From Prevotella fusca JCM 17724 (GTDB lineage: Bacteria; Bacteroidota; Bacteroidia; Bacteroidales; Bacteroidaceae), in assembly GCF_001262015.1 (NCBI RefSeq), contig NZ_CP012075.1, positions 868,001-932,000 of the forward strand: DNA of 64,000 nucleotides, in the 5' to 3' direction. Below are positions 28,254 to 38,309 of the stretch, piece by piece (within the stretch, counting starts at the first letter, position 1; the number at the start of each line of letters is the position of its first letter). Below the pieces are notes generated by a model. That model was not told the origin of the DNA. It did no database searches and saw only the letters and a list, made by a program, of their open reading frames with translations. A program made the position numbers and the translations under genes.

Positions 28254-30299
28254 ATGACAGAGCAAGAGTTAGCTAATGTAATATGGGATATTAAGGAAGT
28301 TATTCGTAACTACTATGATGATTCAGAGGTAGAAGATGTTATTCTTCCTTTTACCCTTCTTCGTCGCTTGGATTGTGTCCTTGAGGACAAATATGAAACG
28401 ATACTTGAAGAACTCAATCAGAGTCCTGAAAACATACGTAAATATAAGTTACAGGCACTGATGAAGCAGAATGGCCTTACATTCTTCAATAGTTCTGGCT
28501 TGTCTCTGAGAAAACTTCTTAATTCACCTGATCAGATAGGTGATGCTTTTAAAGAATATCTGGAAGGCTTTACCGATAATGTCAAGGATATTCTTGCCAA
28601 TTTTGTTCATGAAGATGGAGATAGTGATGTAGTAGACTTATCTAAGATCTATTCCCGTCTTGACAGAGGCGATAAGTTATTTGCTGTAATCAAGCAGTTT
28701 GTTGAGAATGCAGACCTCCATCCAAGTAGAGTGAGTAATGCGATGATGGGTACTGTCTTTGAGATTGTTATCCGCCGTTCAAAAGAGTCTACTAACAGTA
28801 AGGCTGGTCAATTTTATACCCCACGTGAGATTGTAAAACTATTGGTTGCTCTTACCATGAGTGGAAAAGAACAGGAACTTTTTGTTCCAGGTAGAGCATT
28901 CACGATATACGATCCTTGCTGTGGTACTGGTGGAATGTTAACTGTTGGACGTGAACATCTTCAGGAGATGGCACAAAACAACAACTTAAAAGTGTATCTA
29001 TATGGGCAAGAGTTAAGTCAGAAGACATACGCTATCTGTAAAGCGGATCTTTTGATGAAGGGTGACGATCAAAACCTTGACCAGCAACTTTTCCAAGGTG
29101 ATACGCTTGCTGACGATAAACTCTATGGTAAGCATTTCAACTTTATGTTGGCTAACCCTCCTTTTGGTGTCGACTGGGGAAAGGATACCAAGGTTAAGAA
29201 GATAGTAATGCAGGATAATTGTCCTGGTGGACGTTTTGAAGCAGGACTACCTGCAACGTCTGATGGTTCACTACTCTTCCTGCAACACATGATTGCTAAG
29301 ATGGATAGTAACGCTGGCTCTCGCATAGGCATTGTTCTCAATGGGTCGCCACTCTTCAATGGTGATGCAGGGACAGGATGGAGCAATATTCGTAAGATGT
29401 TGCTCGACCGTAACTTGCTCGATGCTATCATAGCCCTGCCTAAGAATCTCTTCTACGGTACTGACATCACCACCTATCTGTGGATACTTGATAACAAACG
29501 ACCAGCAGAACGCTATCGCAAAGTGCTCTTTGTTGATGCTGCCCATAGCGAGTTTACCACCTTACTCCAGAAGAACTTGGGTAAGAAACGATTTGAGATA
29601 AGCGAGGAGGGAACGCACGACATCATTAGTATCTATAAGGCTTACGAGCCTTGCTGCCGTGACATTGTCTACGACAAGACAGGCGAGACGGAACACTTAG
29701 AGATTGCGAAGCTCATGGACTACGATGACTTCCTTTATACCAACGTGGCAGTACGACGTCCGTTGCGCCTGTGGTTTAGTGATATCCGTGCTACGTATGA
29801 GGCTTTATGCAGTAACGACGACTTTAAGGCTGACGACAAGAAGAACCTTATCTTGCGAGAGGTGGCAGCGATAGACGGTGTGGACGAACAGCGTAGCGAC
29901 CACGAGTTCTTTGTGTTCTTGAAAGAGAATAGCGTGAAGACTACCAAGGCACAGAAGAAACAGTTGCGTGATGTGTTCGGCAGAGTAGCTGAGGATGCCC
30001 CCGAAGTGTTCGACGACCCTATAAAGAACAGTGGTGAGCTGGTTGCTGATACCAATCTGAACGATACCGAGAAGATACCAATGAAGGAAGATATCGACGA
30101 CTACTTCCGTCGTGAGGTGCTACCTTTTGCACCCGATGCGTGGATGGAACGTGATAAAGACAAGGTAGGTTGTGAGTTCCCTTTCACCCGACTTTTCTAT
30201 AAGTATCGCCCTTTGCGTAGTAGCGAAGAAATCCTTTCAGAACTGGCAGCATTAGACAGTGCGCTCAACAATGAACTCTCACAGCTAAAGGAGGACTAA
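28254..30299 (+). CDS. hsdM: Type I restriction-modification system, DNA methyltransferase subunit
   Basis: A 681-residue N6-adenine methyltransferase subunit. The N-terminal HsdM helical domain (residues 1-140) is followed by the AdoMet-binding motif YDPCCGTGGML near residue 219 and the catalytic NPPFG near 301, with KAGQFYTPREIVKLLV before them. The C-terminal extension (about 500-681) is longer than in the smallest HsdM proteins and contains helical sequence. HsdS starts 5 bases after the stop. Together the three subunits methylate and restrict at a bipartite target. Confidence 0.97.
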   Translation: MTEQELANVIWDIKEVIRNYYDDSEVEDVILPFTLLRRLDCVLEDKYETILEELNQSPENIRKYKLQALMKQNGLTFFNSSGLSLRKLLNSPDQIGDAFKEYLEGFTDNVKDILANFVHEDGDSDVVDLSKIYSRLDRGDKLFAVIKQFVENADLHPSRVSNAMMGTVFEIVIRRSKESTNSKAGQFYTPREIVKLLVALTMSGKEQELFVPGRAFTIYDPCCGTGGMLTVGREHLQEMAQNNNLKVYLYGQELSQKTYAICKADLLMKGDDQNLDQQLFQGDTLADDKLYGKHFNFMLANPPFGVDWGKDTKVKKIVMQDNCPGGRFEAGLPATSDGSLLFLQHMIAKMDSNAGSRIGIVLNGSPLFNGDAGTGWSNIRKMLLDRNLLDAIIALPKNLFYGTDITTYLWILDNKRPAERYRKVLFVDAAHSEFTTLLQKNLGKKRFEISEEGTHDIISIYKAYEPCCRDIVYDKTGETEHLEIAKLMDYDDFLYTNVAVRRPLRLWFSDIRATYEALCSNDDFKADDKKNLILREVAAIDGVDEQRSDHEFFVFLKENSVKTTKAQKKQLRDVFGRVAEDAPEVFDDPIKNSGELVADTNLNDTEKIPMKEDIDDYFRREVLPFAPDAWMERDKDKVGCEFPFTRLFYKYRPLRSSEEILSELAALDSALNNELSQLKED

Positions 30300-30304
30300 G
30301 ACGT

Positions 30305-31666
30305 ATGAAGAAATACGATGAGTATAAGGATAGTGGAGTGGCATGGATTGGGGAAGTGCCGAAGCATTGGGAGGTACGTAAAATAAAACAGTGTTGTAAT
30401 AAAGAACAATATTCTATTAAGACTGGCCCTTTTGGTTCACAATTAAAAGGAGAAGAATTAATGTCTCAAGGCGATGTGTCTGTCTATAGTCAACAGAATG
30501 TCATTAATAATGATTTTAATAAGATCCGATATTTTGTTTCTAACAAAAAGGCGAAGTCTCTAAGTAGTTTTTATACAAGGGCTAATGATGTCTTAATAAC
30601 ATCACGAGGAACAATAGGTAAAGCTGCAATCTTACAACCTCTATACCCTAAAGGTATTTTACATCCATGTTTGATAGCAATACGTTTAGACCAAGAGATT
30701 TGTCTACCTGAATGGCTTACAATGTATATAAATGAAACAGATTGTTTTAAGACAGATATTTCTGTTAGTAGTAATGCAACGACAATAGATGTTATTTATA
30801 CAGGGACTCTTAAAGACATATATATTCCAATACCTACCATATCTGAGCAGACCGCTATTGCAACCTACCTTGATACACACTGTGCAAAGATAGATAACCT
30901 CATTTCTATTCAACAAAAGCGTATTGCGCTACTCCAAGAACTGAAACAGAGTGTTATCACTCATGCCGTAACGAAAGGACTGAACCCTAATGTCGAAATG
31001 AAACAGTCGGGAGTTGAGTGGATAGGAGATGTGCCTAAGCATTGGGAGGTGATGCCTTTAAAGAAATATTGTAAAATGAATAAAGGTCTTACTTTTACCA
31101 AAACTGATATTGTTGACGAGGGAGAATCTGTTATAAGCTATGGACAAATCCATTCGAAGTTAAATAATGGTGTCTCTTTGGATTGTAAATTAATTCGCCA
31201 TGTTCCAATAGGAATTGTTAAAAATGGAGAGAAGTCTAAAGCCCATAAAGGCGATTTTATCTTTGCAGATACATCAGAAGACTATGAAGGTTGTGGTAAT
31301 TTCGTATATAATGATACAAATCAAGCTATATATGGTGGCTATCATACTATAATATTACAAACTGAGACTTTGAATGCAAAGTATATAGGTTATCTTTTTA
31401 AAACAGATTGTTGGCGTTATCAGATTCGGTCACGTGTATATGGTGTTAAAGTATATAGTATAACTCAATCTATTTTGTCTATATGTTCTATTATTCTTCC
31501 ACCACAAGATGAGCAAAAGCAAATCGCCTCTTACCTCGACCACAAATGTGCTACCATAGATACCTCTATCTCCAATGCCCAACACCAAATAGACCTTCTA
31601 CAAGAGTATAAGCAAAGCTTGATAACGGAGGTGGTTACGGGCAAAAGTAAGGTAACTGATAACTGA
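30305..31666 (+). CDS. hsdS: Type I restriction-modification system, specificity subunit
   Basis: The 453-residue protein has two target recognition domains, each opened by the same signature: SGVAWIGEVPKHWEVRKIKQ (near residue 9) and SGVEWIGDVPKHWEVMPLKK (near 235). Each ends in a conserved helix (IATYLDTHCAKIDNLISIQQKRIALLQELKQS; IASYLDHKCATIDTSISNAQHQIDLLQEYKQS) that sets the spacing between half-sites. It defines the DNA target of the complex. No inverted copy of hsdS is seen nearby, so there is no sign of a shufflon. Confidence 0.96.
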   Translation: MKKYDEYKDSGVAWIGEVPKHWEVRKIKQCCNKEQYSIKTGPFGSQLKGEELMSQGDVSVYSQQNVINNDFNKIRYFVSNKKAKSLSSFYTRANDVLITSRGTIGKAAILQPLYPKGILHPCLIAIRLDQEICLPEWLTMYINETDCFKTDISVSSNATTIDVIYTGTLKDIYIPIPTISEQTAIATYLDTHCAKIDNLISIQQKRIALLQELKQSVITHAVTKGLNPNVEMKQSGVEWIGDVPKHWEVMPLKKYCKMNKGLTFTKTDIVDEGESVISYGQIHSKLNNGVSLDCKLIRHVPIGIVKNGEKSKAHKGDFIFADTSEDYEGCGNFVYNDTNQAIYGGYHTIILQTETLNAKYIGYLFKTDCWRYQIRSRVYGVKVYSITQSILSICSIILPPQDEQKQIASYLDHKCATIDTSISNAQHQIDLLQEYKQSLITEVVTGKSKVTDN

Positions 31667-31865
31667 CAACATGCCGAGCACGAGCCGTGTTGGGGCTTGT
31701 CACGTAATGTGCGAAGCCCTTAGAAAGGGTTCAAGGACTATACTAAGGGATGAAACCTGAGTTTCATAAGTATTAAACTACCTGAAAGATGGTTTTTACC
31801 TAATGACTGTATAGCTATAACGGATGTAAGATAAACTAAATATTGACAACAAACAACAATAAAAT
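31667..31865 (+). other. Structured-looking spacer between hsdS and hsdR
   Basis: No gene. It contains short hairpins: CACGAGCCGTG (about 31681-31691), CCCTT-AGA-AAGGG (about 31719-31731), and GAAAC-CTGA-GTTTC (about 31751-31764). A 199-base gap inside a type I R-M operon is unusual and may hold an RNA structure or a relic of an inserted element. Confidence 0.4.
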
Positions 31866-34800
31866 ATGCTAAATCCTTTAAACGAGACAACCTTTGAAAC
31901 GCATATTGCAAACTATCTTGCAAACAGCGACCTCTATAATCAGCGTAGTAGCGCACAGTTTGACATCGAACGCTTGTGTGACACCGAGATGTTAGAACAG
32001 TTCTTACGAGCACAACCCATTGCGTGGAAGAAACTGTCACAACATTTCCCTGGCAAGGAGACAGAGACGGTTATCCGTGAGTACAACAAGCGATTAGACC
32101 GTGGAGAGAGTGTCCTGAACATCATGCGCAAGGGCTTCACGGTGAGTGGGGCTAAGGTAAAGTTCTGCCAGTTTAAGCCTGTTTTGGAAGGAGAAGGTAC
32201 AGACAATTACCGCTTATATCGTGCTAACAACTTTAGTGTTGTACGCCAAATGCGATACTCTACAGGAAACGACAAGGGAAAGGAACTTGATATGTGTATC
32301 CTGCTAAATGGTATTCCTTTATTTACATTTGAACTGAAGAACGAAGGAACAGATCAAAATTACACACACGGTATTAGTCAATACCGAGAGAATCGCAACC
32401 CAGAGAATAGAATGCTCCGAAACTGTCTTGTTCATTTTGTAATGGATAACCAGTACGCATTTATGACTACAAAGCTGAAAGGAGAAAAAACAACCTTCCT
32501 GCCTTTCAACCGCGAGACAGTGAATCCGACGATAGAAGGCGAGTACCCAACAGCTTATATGTGGATGGAGATACTTCAGGCAGATTCTGTTCTTGACTTA
32601 CTTGTAAACTTCATCAAACGTTATGAAGAGACTTACGAGGACAAGGATACAAAGGAACGTAAAAAAGAGACTATTCTTATATTTCCTCGCTACCATCAGC
32701 TTCGTGCTGTACGTAAGCTTCGTCGCTTAGTGCGTGAAGAAGGTGCTGGTAATAATTACCTTATTCAACATTCAGCAGGAAGTGGTAAGACAAAGACTAT
32801 GGCTTGGTTAGCTCATCAGCTTGCTAACATGACACATGAAAATGGATCTGCCATATTTGACAGTATTATAATGGTAACCGACCGTATTGTACTGAATCGC
32901 AATATGGCTGAAGACGTTGTGAATTTTGAAACCACTGCAGGTACAGTAAAGGATATTCGAAGATCATCTAAGACACTTGCTAAAGCTTTGGATGGTGAAA
33001 ACCGTATTATTATATCTACAGTACAGAAGTTTGCTTACGCTCTTGATCATCTCAAACATGAGAAGTCAAAGAAGTATGCCGTTATCATTGACGAGGCACA
33101 TACAGCTGTTGGTAACGAGGCTGCAAAAGACCTTGTAAAAGCCCTTTCAACAGAAAAAGATTTAGAAGCAATTGGTGGTTATGATCCAGAGGAGTATGAG
33201 AGTCCGCTTGATGCGCTGATGGCACAAAGGCAAGTATATAGAAAGATGATGAAGCATATTTCTAATTTTGCTTTTACCGCTACTCCTAAAGATAAGACAT
33301 TCGCTCTTTATGGTAAGGACGGAAAGGAAGCGCATGACTTGTATTCTATGAAACAAGCCATCGACGAGAAGTTTATCCTTGATGTCACACAGAACTACGT
33401 CAGTTACAAAACGATGTTCGAGTTAATAGCAAAAGATCCTACTAAAGATGCAAACGAACAGTTTGAGAAAAAGAAGGCTCTAAAAGTAATTGCGACAAAG
33501 CTGGGACAGGATAAGTATATTAAGTTGCGTAAGGCAAGTATGATGGTAGATCAGTTTATGAAATTTACCATTAATAAAATCAATCATCAAGCTAAAGCTA
33601 TGGTAGTATGTGACTCACGACAAGCTGCCGCTGATTATAAGCAGATAATTGATCGCATAATACTTGATGAGTATAATGGTTCTATCAAGACCTTAGTAGC
33701 TTTTTCAGGTGAAGTTACAGACAGTAATGGTCGCAAGTGTACTGAAGCAAATTTGAATGATGATGGTGTTACTGATAATGCAATAGCAGAGAAGTTTAAG
33801 GACAATGACTATAAGTTTCTCATTGTTGCAGAAAAGTTCCAAACAGGTTTTGATCAGAAGCTTCTCCATACAATGTTTGTAGACCGTTCGCTCGGTGGTA
33901 TTCAATGTATACAAACACTTTCACGATTGAATCGTACTTACTGGCCATACAAGGAAGACACACTCGTTGTTGATTTCCGAAATGATGCAGATTCTGTAAA
34001 AAAAGCCTTTAATCAGTACTACACAGTAACCTCTCTTACTGGTAGTGTTGACACACAGCGTGTATACACCTTAAAGGAAGATGTTGAAAGATGGAATATC
34101 TTCAGCGAAGAAGAAGTCAACGATGTCTGTCAAAGAATGATAGATCAGGAAACAGTTACAGGAATTCCATCACTTTTGTTGAATATTGTAAATGAAAGGG
34201 TATTACCTCTGTCTGACGAGGAAAAGGACGCATATCGTAAACTGGTAAACCGTTTTGTTCGTCAATACGGATTTCTGGCGCAGATTATGGAGTTTACTGA
34301 CCCTGACCTTGAGAAGTTTTATGTTTTCTGTAAGGTGTTCTATAAGTATCTTCCTTATACCAAGGAGACTTTGCCAATGGAACTTGTTGATATGATAGAT
34401 CTTGACAAACTTAGAATTCAGTTGTCGTTTGAAGGTAGTATTGAACTCGAAGACGAACCAACTGAGCTAAAGGCAAGTCGTATAGGAGAGGTCGGACAAC
34501 AGAAAGAGGATGAGAAAAAGACTGTTGCTGAGTTGCTTGATATGGTGAATAGTCCCTTCGCTGATATTCTGAATGAAAATGATAAGATTATTAAGCAGAT
34601 ATGGGATGATCTTCTGAAAGACCCAGAGGTGATAGATGCAGCTCGTGCAGGAAACTCTTACGATGTAATGATCAATATCTGCAAACAGAAATTCGATGAA
34701 ACAATCGTAAATCAAATTGATAAGTATCTCAACTTTAGAGAAATTCTTGACAAGGAGAAAGGCTTTGCTTTAACACTGATTGGTAAGTTTGTAGAGGCGT

Positions 34801-35396
34801 TGGTAATGCAAGCTAATGCTACGTCAAGTCTTGTCTATGATGAAGCTGTATTAAAAGACAAAATCGCTGAAGCTATGGCAGAAGAGTTTGAAGGTGTTTG
34901 TCAAAAGATGAGGAGTTTGCCTGAAATTGTAGATTATCTTTTCTTCATACTGAATACATCCAGCCTTCCAAAACTCGATGGTATTGATACCTTACTTCGA
35001 GAGGCTTTGAATAATATCTATACAAATCCTAATATTACGCCTGTTGTTAAGTATGCGTTCTTCAATTCATTGGTACAGAAATTTGAAGCATTCTTAAAGA
35101 AACTCTACTATCTGATCAACGATGAAGAAATTAATGGTCGTGATGGAAAAGATGCTTCATTGTCTGATGCTGTTCATGCCTTTAAATGTCTTTGGGACTT
35201 AAAGCATGCAAAAGATGAGGATCGTAAGAAGTTTGAAGCTTATCTTCAGAAGGTACGTGATTGGCGAAATGAAGAAGCGCATAATGCTCCTGACAAGAAC
35301 GATTCTGATATAGCAGTAGCTATCAAGGTTGTGGTTGCAATGTACCTTTATGTTACAGCATATTCTATAACCGATCTGGAAATGGCTGGATTTTAG
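31866..35396 (+). CDS. hsdR: Type I restriction-modification system, restriction (translocase/nuclease) subunit
   Basis: The 1176-residue protein has the HsdR N-terminal nuclease domain, with catalytic context GKELDMCILLNGIPLFTFELKNEG near residues 138-158 (Asp, then E-x-K). The superfamily 2 helicase motor follows: Walker A SAGSGKTK near 302, DEAH (IIDEAHTAV) near 408, FTATP near 472, and motif VI QTLSRLNR near 683. It pumps DNA and cuts unmodified targets at a distance. The C-terminal helical region should contact HsdM. It lies at the end of the hsd operon, 199 bases after hsdS. Confidence 0.96.
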   Translation: MLNPLNETTFETHIANYLANSDLYNQRSSAQFDIERLCDTEMLEQFLRAQPIAWKKLSQHFPGKETETVIREYNKRLDRGESVLNIMRKGFTVSGAKVKFCQFKPVLEGEGTDNYRLYRANNFSVVRQMRYSTGNDKGKELDMCILLNGIPLFTFELKNEGTDQNYTHGISQYRENRNPENRMLRNCLVHFVMDNQYAFMTTKLKGEKTTFLPFNRETVNPTIEGEYPTAYMWMEILQADSVLDLLVNFIKRYEETYEDKDTKERKKETILIFPRYHQLRAVRKLRRLVREEGAGNNYLIQHSAGSGKTKTMAWLAHQLANMTHENGSAIFDSIIMVTDRIVLNRNMAEDVVNFETTAGTVKDIRRSSKTLAKALDGENRIIISTVQKFAYALDHLKHEKSKKYAVIIDEAHTAVGNEAAKDLVKALSTEKDLEAIGGYDPEEYESPLDALMAQRQVYRKMMKHISNFAFTATPKDKTFALYGKDGKEAHDLYSMKQAIDEKFILDVTQNYVSYKTMFELIAKDPTKDANEQFEKKKALKVIATKLGQDKYIKLRKASMMVDQFMKFTINKINHQAKAMVVCDSRQAAADYKQIIDRIILDEYNGSIKTLVAFSGEVTDSNGRKCTEANLNDDGVTDNAIAEKFKDNDYKFLIVAEKFQTGFDQKLLHTMFVDRSLGGIQCIQTLSRLNRTYWPYKEDTLVVDFRNDADSVKKAFNQYYTVTSLTGSVDTQRVYTLKEDVERWNIFSEEEVNDVCQRMIDQETVTGIPSLLLNIVNERVLPLSDEEKDAYRKLVNRFVRQYGFLAQIMEFTDPDLEKFYVFCKVFYKYLPYTKETLPMELVDMIDLDKLRIQLSFEGSIELEDEPTELKASRIGEVGQQKEDEKKTVAELLDMVNSPFADILNENDKIIKQIWDDLLKDPEVIDAARAGNSYDVMINICKQKFDETIVNQIDKYLNFREILDKEKGFALTLIGKFVEALVMQANATSSLVYDEAVLKDKIAEAMAEEFEGVCQKMRSLPEIVDYLFFILNTSSLPKLDGIDTLLREALNNIYTNPNITPVVKYAFFNSLVQKFEAFLKKLYYLINDEEINGRDGKDASLSDAVHAFKCLWDLKHAKDEDRKKFEAYLQKVRDWRNEEAHNAPDKNDSDIAVAIKVVVAMYLYVTAYSITDLEMAGF

Positions 35397-36283
35397 ACTA
35401 TACTGTGAAGTAAATCTGAGCAATTGTACCATGAGTCAAAAAATATTTTAACGCTATAAATGCATTCTTATAAAATTATCTCTTTATCTCAAATCGAATT
35501 GTAAAATCTCGATTTGGGGTAAAGGGGAATTTTTGATATGACAATTTCGTTGGTTTTATGAATATAGTCAATTTCTTATTGTAAATTTGTTTTTAATAAT
35601 CAAAGATAACTTTTAAAATTTAACAAACTATGATTCAAAGATTTTTTCATCCAGTAGGACAAGGTGCCTTTTATTCAGAAAGACACATAGATGACAATAT
35701 AAATATTGTGTATGACTGTGGTACCGAGTACACTAACAGAGGAAACAAAGGTACTAAGGGAGTAGTTTCTCAAAGTTTTAGTAAAAATGACGTAATACAT
35801 TATCTATTCATTTCTCATTTTGATTATGATCATATTTCCAAGATTACTTTATTAAAGAAAACCGTTAAAAAAATAGAAAACGTAGTTTTGCCACTACTAC
35901 ATGAAGAAACAAAGCGATTCTTATCTGAAATTTATTTAGCTTTAGAAGAAGACGATTTAGCCACTTTGGTCAGTGACCCAACTCAATACTTTGACCCTGA
36001 GACTAAAATTATAGTTGTTAAACCTGGCGAGTATAGTGAAGTAAGATTAAGTAAAGAAGATGACCCAGTTAAGGGGGAAAAAATAATAAAGTAAGAATAA
36101 TTCCCAGCGGAAGAATTTTACCTCTTGACTTAAATGAATCTGATTGGGTTTTTATTCCTCATAATTATGAGTATAAAATCCGTAGTAAGGCGTTTGTTGA
36201 GAAAATACAAGACTCAGTAGTTGATTTACAGAAACTAAAGAAGGATCCAGAATATACTACTCAAAAAAGAATTATTGATAAAT

Positions 36284-37617
36284 AGTACTGATGCGATAAA
36301 ATCGCGTTAAGTTTTACATATTATCAAATAGAGGTAGTTCTTTGACATATTGATTGTAAATGACAGAGGTTCTCGGCTTAGTGATTAAATCTCTGAGGTG
36401 AGTTTTCTCCAAAGCAGAAACTCTTATCAGCGTTGCCACTTCCGTAATGGTGTATGGGCTTTTGTTGTCCGCCTTTATTCTTGCAACAAGCAGATAGGCG
36501 ATGACTGCAACCCAGAGATGGATTCGGACTGCATTCCCGGAATACCCCCACAAGGTCTTCACGACAATGTTCTGCTTTATCCACTTGAAGAACACCTCTA
36601 TGTCCCATCTGTGCCTATACAGGACGGACACTTCCACTGCGCTGATCTCGAAGTTGTTAGTGATGAACACTATTTCTTCACACGTCTCCTCATCATAGTG
36701 GCAGACTGCCCTGAAAGGCTCAGGGTAAAGTGCATGAGTCTTTGGCTGAGTCAAGCGAATGGTAAAGTCGCCTCGAATACCATCCTCTCGGGAGAAGTCT
36801 TTTCTATGACCAATAATCTCGTATTTCATGTTGTCCTTCGGTCTGGTAACCCAATAGGCTCCAGCCAAATGGAAGCGAAAGAACTCATCGAAGTCAACAT
36901 AGGCCTTGTCCATCATATAGAAGGCAAGAGGCTCCGGCGCAGTCAGTTCAAGTTCGTTGCTGTCATGCCATCTGCCATCCGTGATGTGGATGTTTGCTGG
37001 AATGCTCCCGCGCAAGTCAAGCAGAGTGTGCATCTTCACCGCCCCCTTGTTGTATCTTCCTAAAGCCCATGTCGCAAGTTTGACACTTGTGGAGATGGTC
37101 GTGGAATCGAGGGAGTAAAGTACGTTGTCTATAGTGACATCTGGTATCGAGGTCCTTGTGTATAAAGGTCTTACCAGATTTATCATATAGATGCCAAACT
37201 CCTCATAGATGCGGTAATCCCGATTGTCGTTAGCTCGGGAAAGTGATGACTGGTTGACCGTGTTGCCAAATCCAAGATGGTAGAGGATGTCCTTGTGGGC
37301 ACCAAGACACAGGCAGATGTCCCGTAGGGAATCACAACTCGTCAGCTGTCCAAACAAAAGGTGCAGAAGCTGGTTGTAACAAGTCAAATCCTTGACATGC
37401 CAGTCGCCACGGTACTTCTTCACGCACTTGTCGAACTGATAACGAGGTATGTACTTCACAACTTGTGAAAACACATATCGACCGACGTTCATAACAATGC
37501 AGTTTTGGTTGCAAAGTTACGCTGTCATTTTCAAATCAAAAAATCAAAGAACGATCTGAAACCCTTATTAATAAAGGGATATATGAAGTTTAATTTAAAA
37601 TTATTGCATCACTAGTA
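36284..37617 (-). mobile_element. IS4-family insertion sequence inside the MBL-fold gene
   Basis: About 1.33 kb flanked by a 10-base direct repeat ATTGATAAAT (36274-36283 and 37618-37627). Imperfect inverted ends read TACTGATGCGATAA on the left and, inward on the right, TAGTGATGCAATAA (12 of 14 identical). Collapsing the repeat joins the MBL gene in frame, which supports these boundaries to within a few bases. Confidence 0.85.
36314..37492 (-). CDS. IS4-family transposase (DUF4372-type N-terminus)
   Basis: The 392-residue protein has a DUF4372-like N-terminal part (VFSQVVKYIPRYQFDKCVKKYRGDWHVK) and a DDE domain. The first Asp is in YSLDSTTIS, the second in FYMMDKAYVDF, and the Glu in the Y-(2)-R-(3)-E-(6)-K signature YRHRWDIEVFFKWIKQN. 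It is intact and could still move the element. Its GC content is higher than that of the surrounding defence genes, consistent with a separate origin. Confidence 0.93.
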   Translation of the reverse strand: MNVGRYVFSQVVKYIPRYQFDKCVKKYRGDWHVKDLTCYNQLLHLLFGQLTSCDSLRDICLCLGAHKDILYHLGFGNTVNQSSLSRANDNRDYRIYEEFGIYMINLVRPLYTRTSIPDVTIDNVLYSLDSTTISTSVKLATWALGRYNKGAVKMHTLLDLRGSIPANIHITDGRWHDSNELELTAPEPLAFYMMDKAYVDFDEFFRFHLAGAYWVTRPKDNMKYEIIGHRKDFSREDGIRGDFTIRLTQPKTHALYPEPFRAVCHYDEETCEEIVFITNNFEISAVEVSVLYRHRWDIEVFFKWIKQNIVVKTLWGYSGNAVRIHLWVAVIAYLLVARIKADNKSPYTITEVATLIRVSALEKTHLRDLITKPRTSVIYNQYVKELPLFDNM

Positions 37618-38250
37618 ATTGATAAATTAAAAAGTATCTACAAAGATTTTGATGAAAATATAAACTTAAATTCCATGTTTTTATATTCTGGACCGGAAAA
37701 GGAAACAAGTAATGAAATCTATCAAGTATATCAGAGATATTTTAAGGACAAATTCTGCTCTAAACAGCTATATTATAAGTATATGCTTTACAAGCGACCT
37801 GCTTGCTTATACACAGGTGATGGAGACTTAAATTTTGTAGATGTTCAAAGTGTATATAAAGACTACTGGCATTTCATAGGAACTATACAGATACCTCACC
37901 ACGGTAGCCTTTCATCATTTAATGAAAACATATTGTTCAATCGACCTTTCTTTTGTCCTATTTCTGTAGGGAAGAATAACTCCTATGGACACCCCTCTCA
38001 AGAGGTAATTAGTAGAATGCTTCAGTATAAAAGTTATCCTATACTTGTAACAGAAGATGTAGATAGTACTTTTGTTGAAATTATCAGACCATGGTAGTAT
38101 AATTTTAACTATCAAACCTAAGAGTTTCTATCTGTATTATTCATTTATACTACTACATTAAAAAAGACTAAAGTTTAATTTGAACTTAAGAATATTAGTT
38201 GATTAAACAGATTTTTCTCACAATAGTACTATTGTTACGAAGTTTTAGCA

Positions 38251-38288
38251 TCTGTGCAGATAGGCTGCACAGATGTTTGTTATCTTTG
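38251..38288 (+). promoter_or_regulatory. Palindromic operator plus -7 element of the CBASS operon
   Basis: TCTGTGCA (38251-38258), 7 bases, TGCACAGA (38266-38273), then 7 bases and TATCTTTG (38281-38288). Half-sites, spacer length and distance to the -7 box are the same as at 28184-28221, although the spacer sequences differ. The ATG follows at 38310. Confidence 0.85.
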
Positions 38289-38309
38289 TAGCATAAATTA
38301 ATTTAAATT

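Larger units (their letters stand above)
35630..38097 (+). pseudogene. MBL-fold metallo-hydrolase, disrupted by a one-base loss and an IS4-family insertion
   Basis: The first part (35630-36094) begins MIQRFFHPVGQGAFYSERH and has the metal motif SHFDYDHIS (HxDxDH). The frame then breaks in a GGGGGAAAAAA run near 36072-36082 and continues in another frame through DLNESDWVFIPHNYEYKIRSK to 36283. The last part (37628-38097) contains LYTGDGD and QIPHHGSLSSF, the C-terminal signature of ComEC/Rec2-like MBL proteins. Removing the IS and one copy of its 10-base direct repeat leaves 1124 coding bases, one short of 375 codons, so a single-base deletion plus the IS explain the damage. The intact protein would have had about 374 residues. 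A -7-like TAAATTTG lies just upstream (about 35582-35589). Its original role is unknown. Confidence 0.88.

Noticed and set aside
31667..31865. A complete group II intron between hsdS and hsdR
   Set aside because: Only about 200 bases, no reverse transcriptase gene and no recognisable domain V; kept only as an unexplained spacer.
36072..36094. Programmed -1 frameshift in the MBL gene
   Set aside because: No proper slippery heptamer in frame and the gene is also IS-interrupted; a one-base deletion is simpler.
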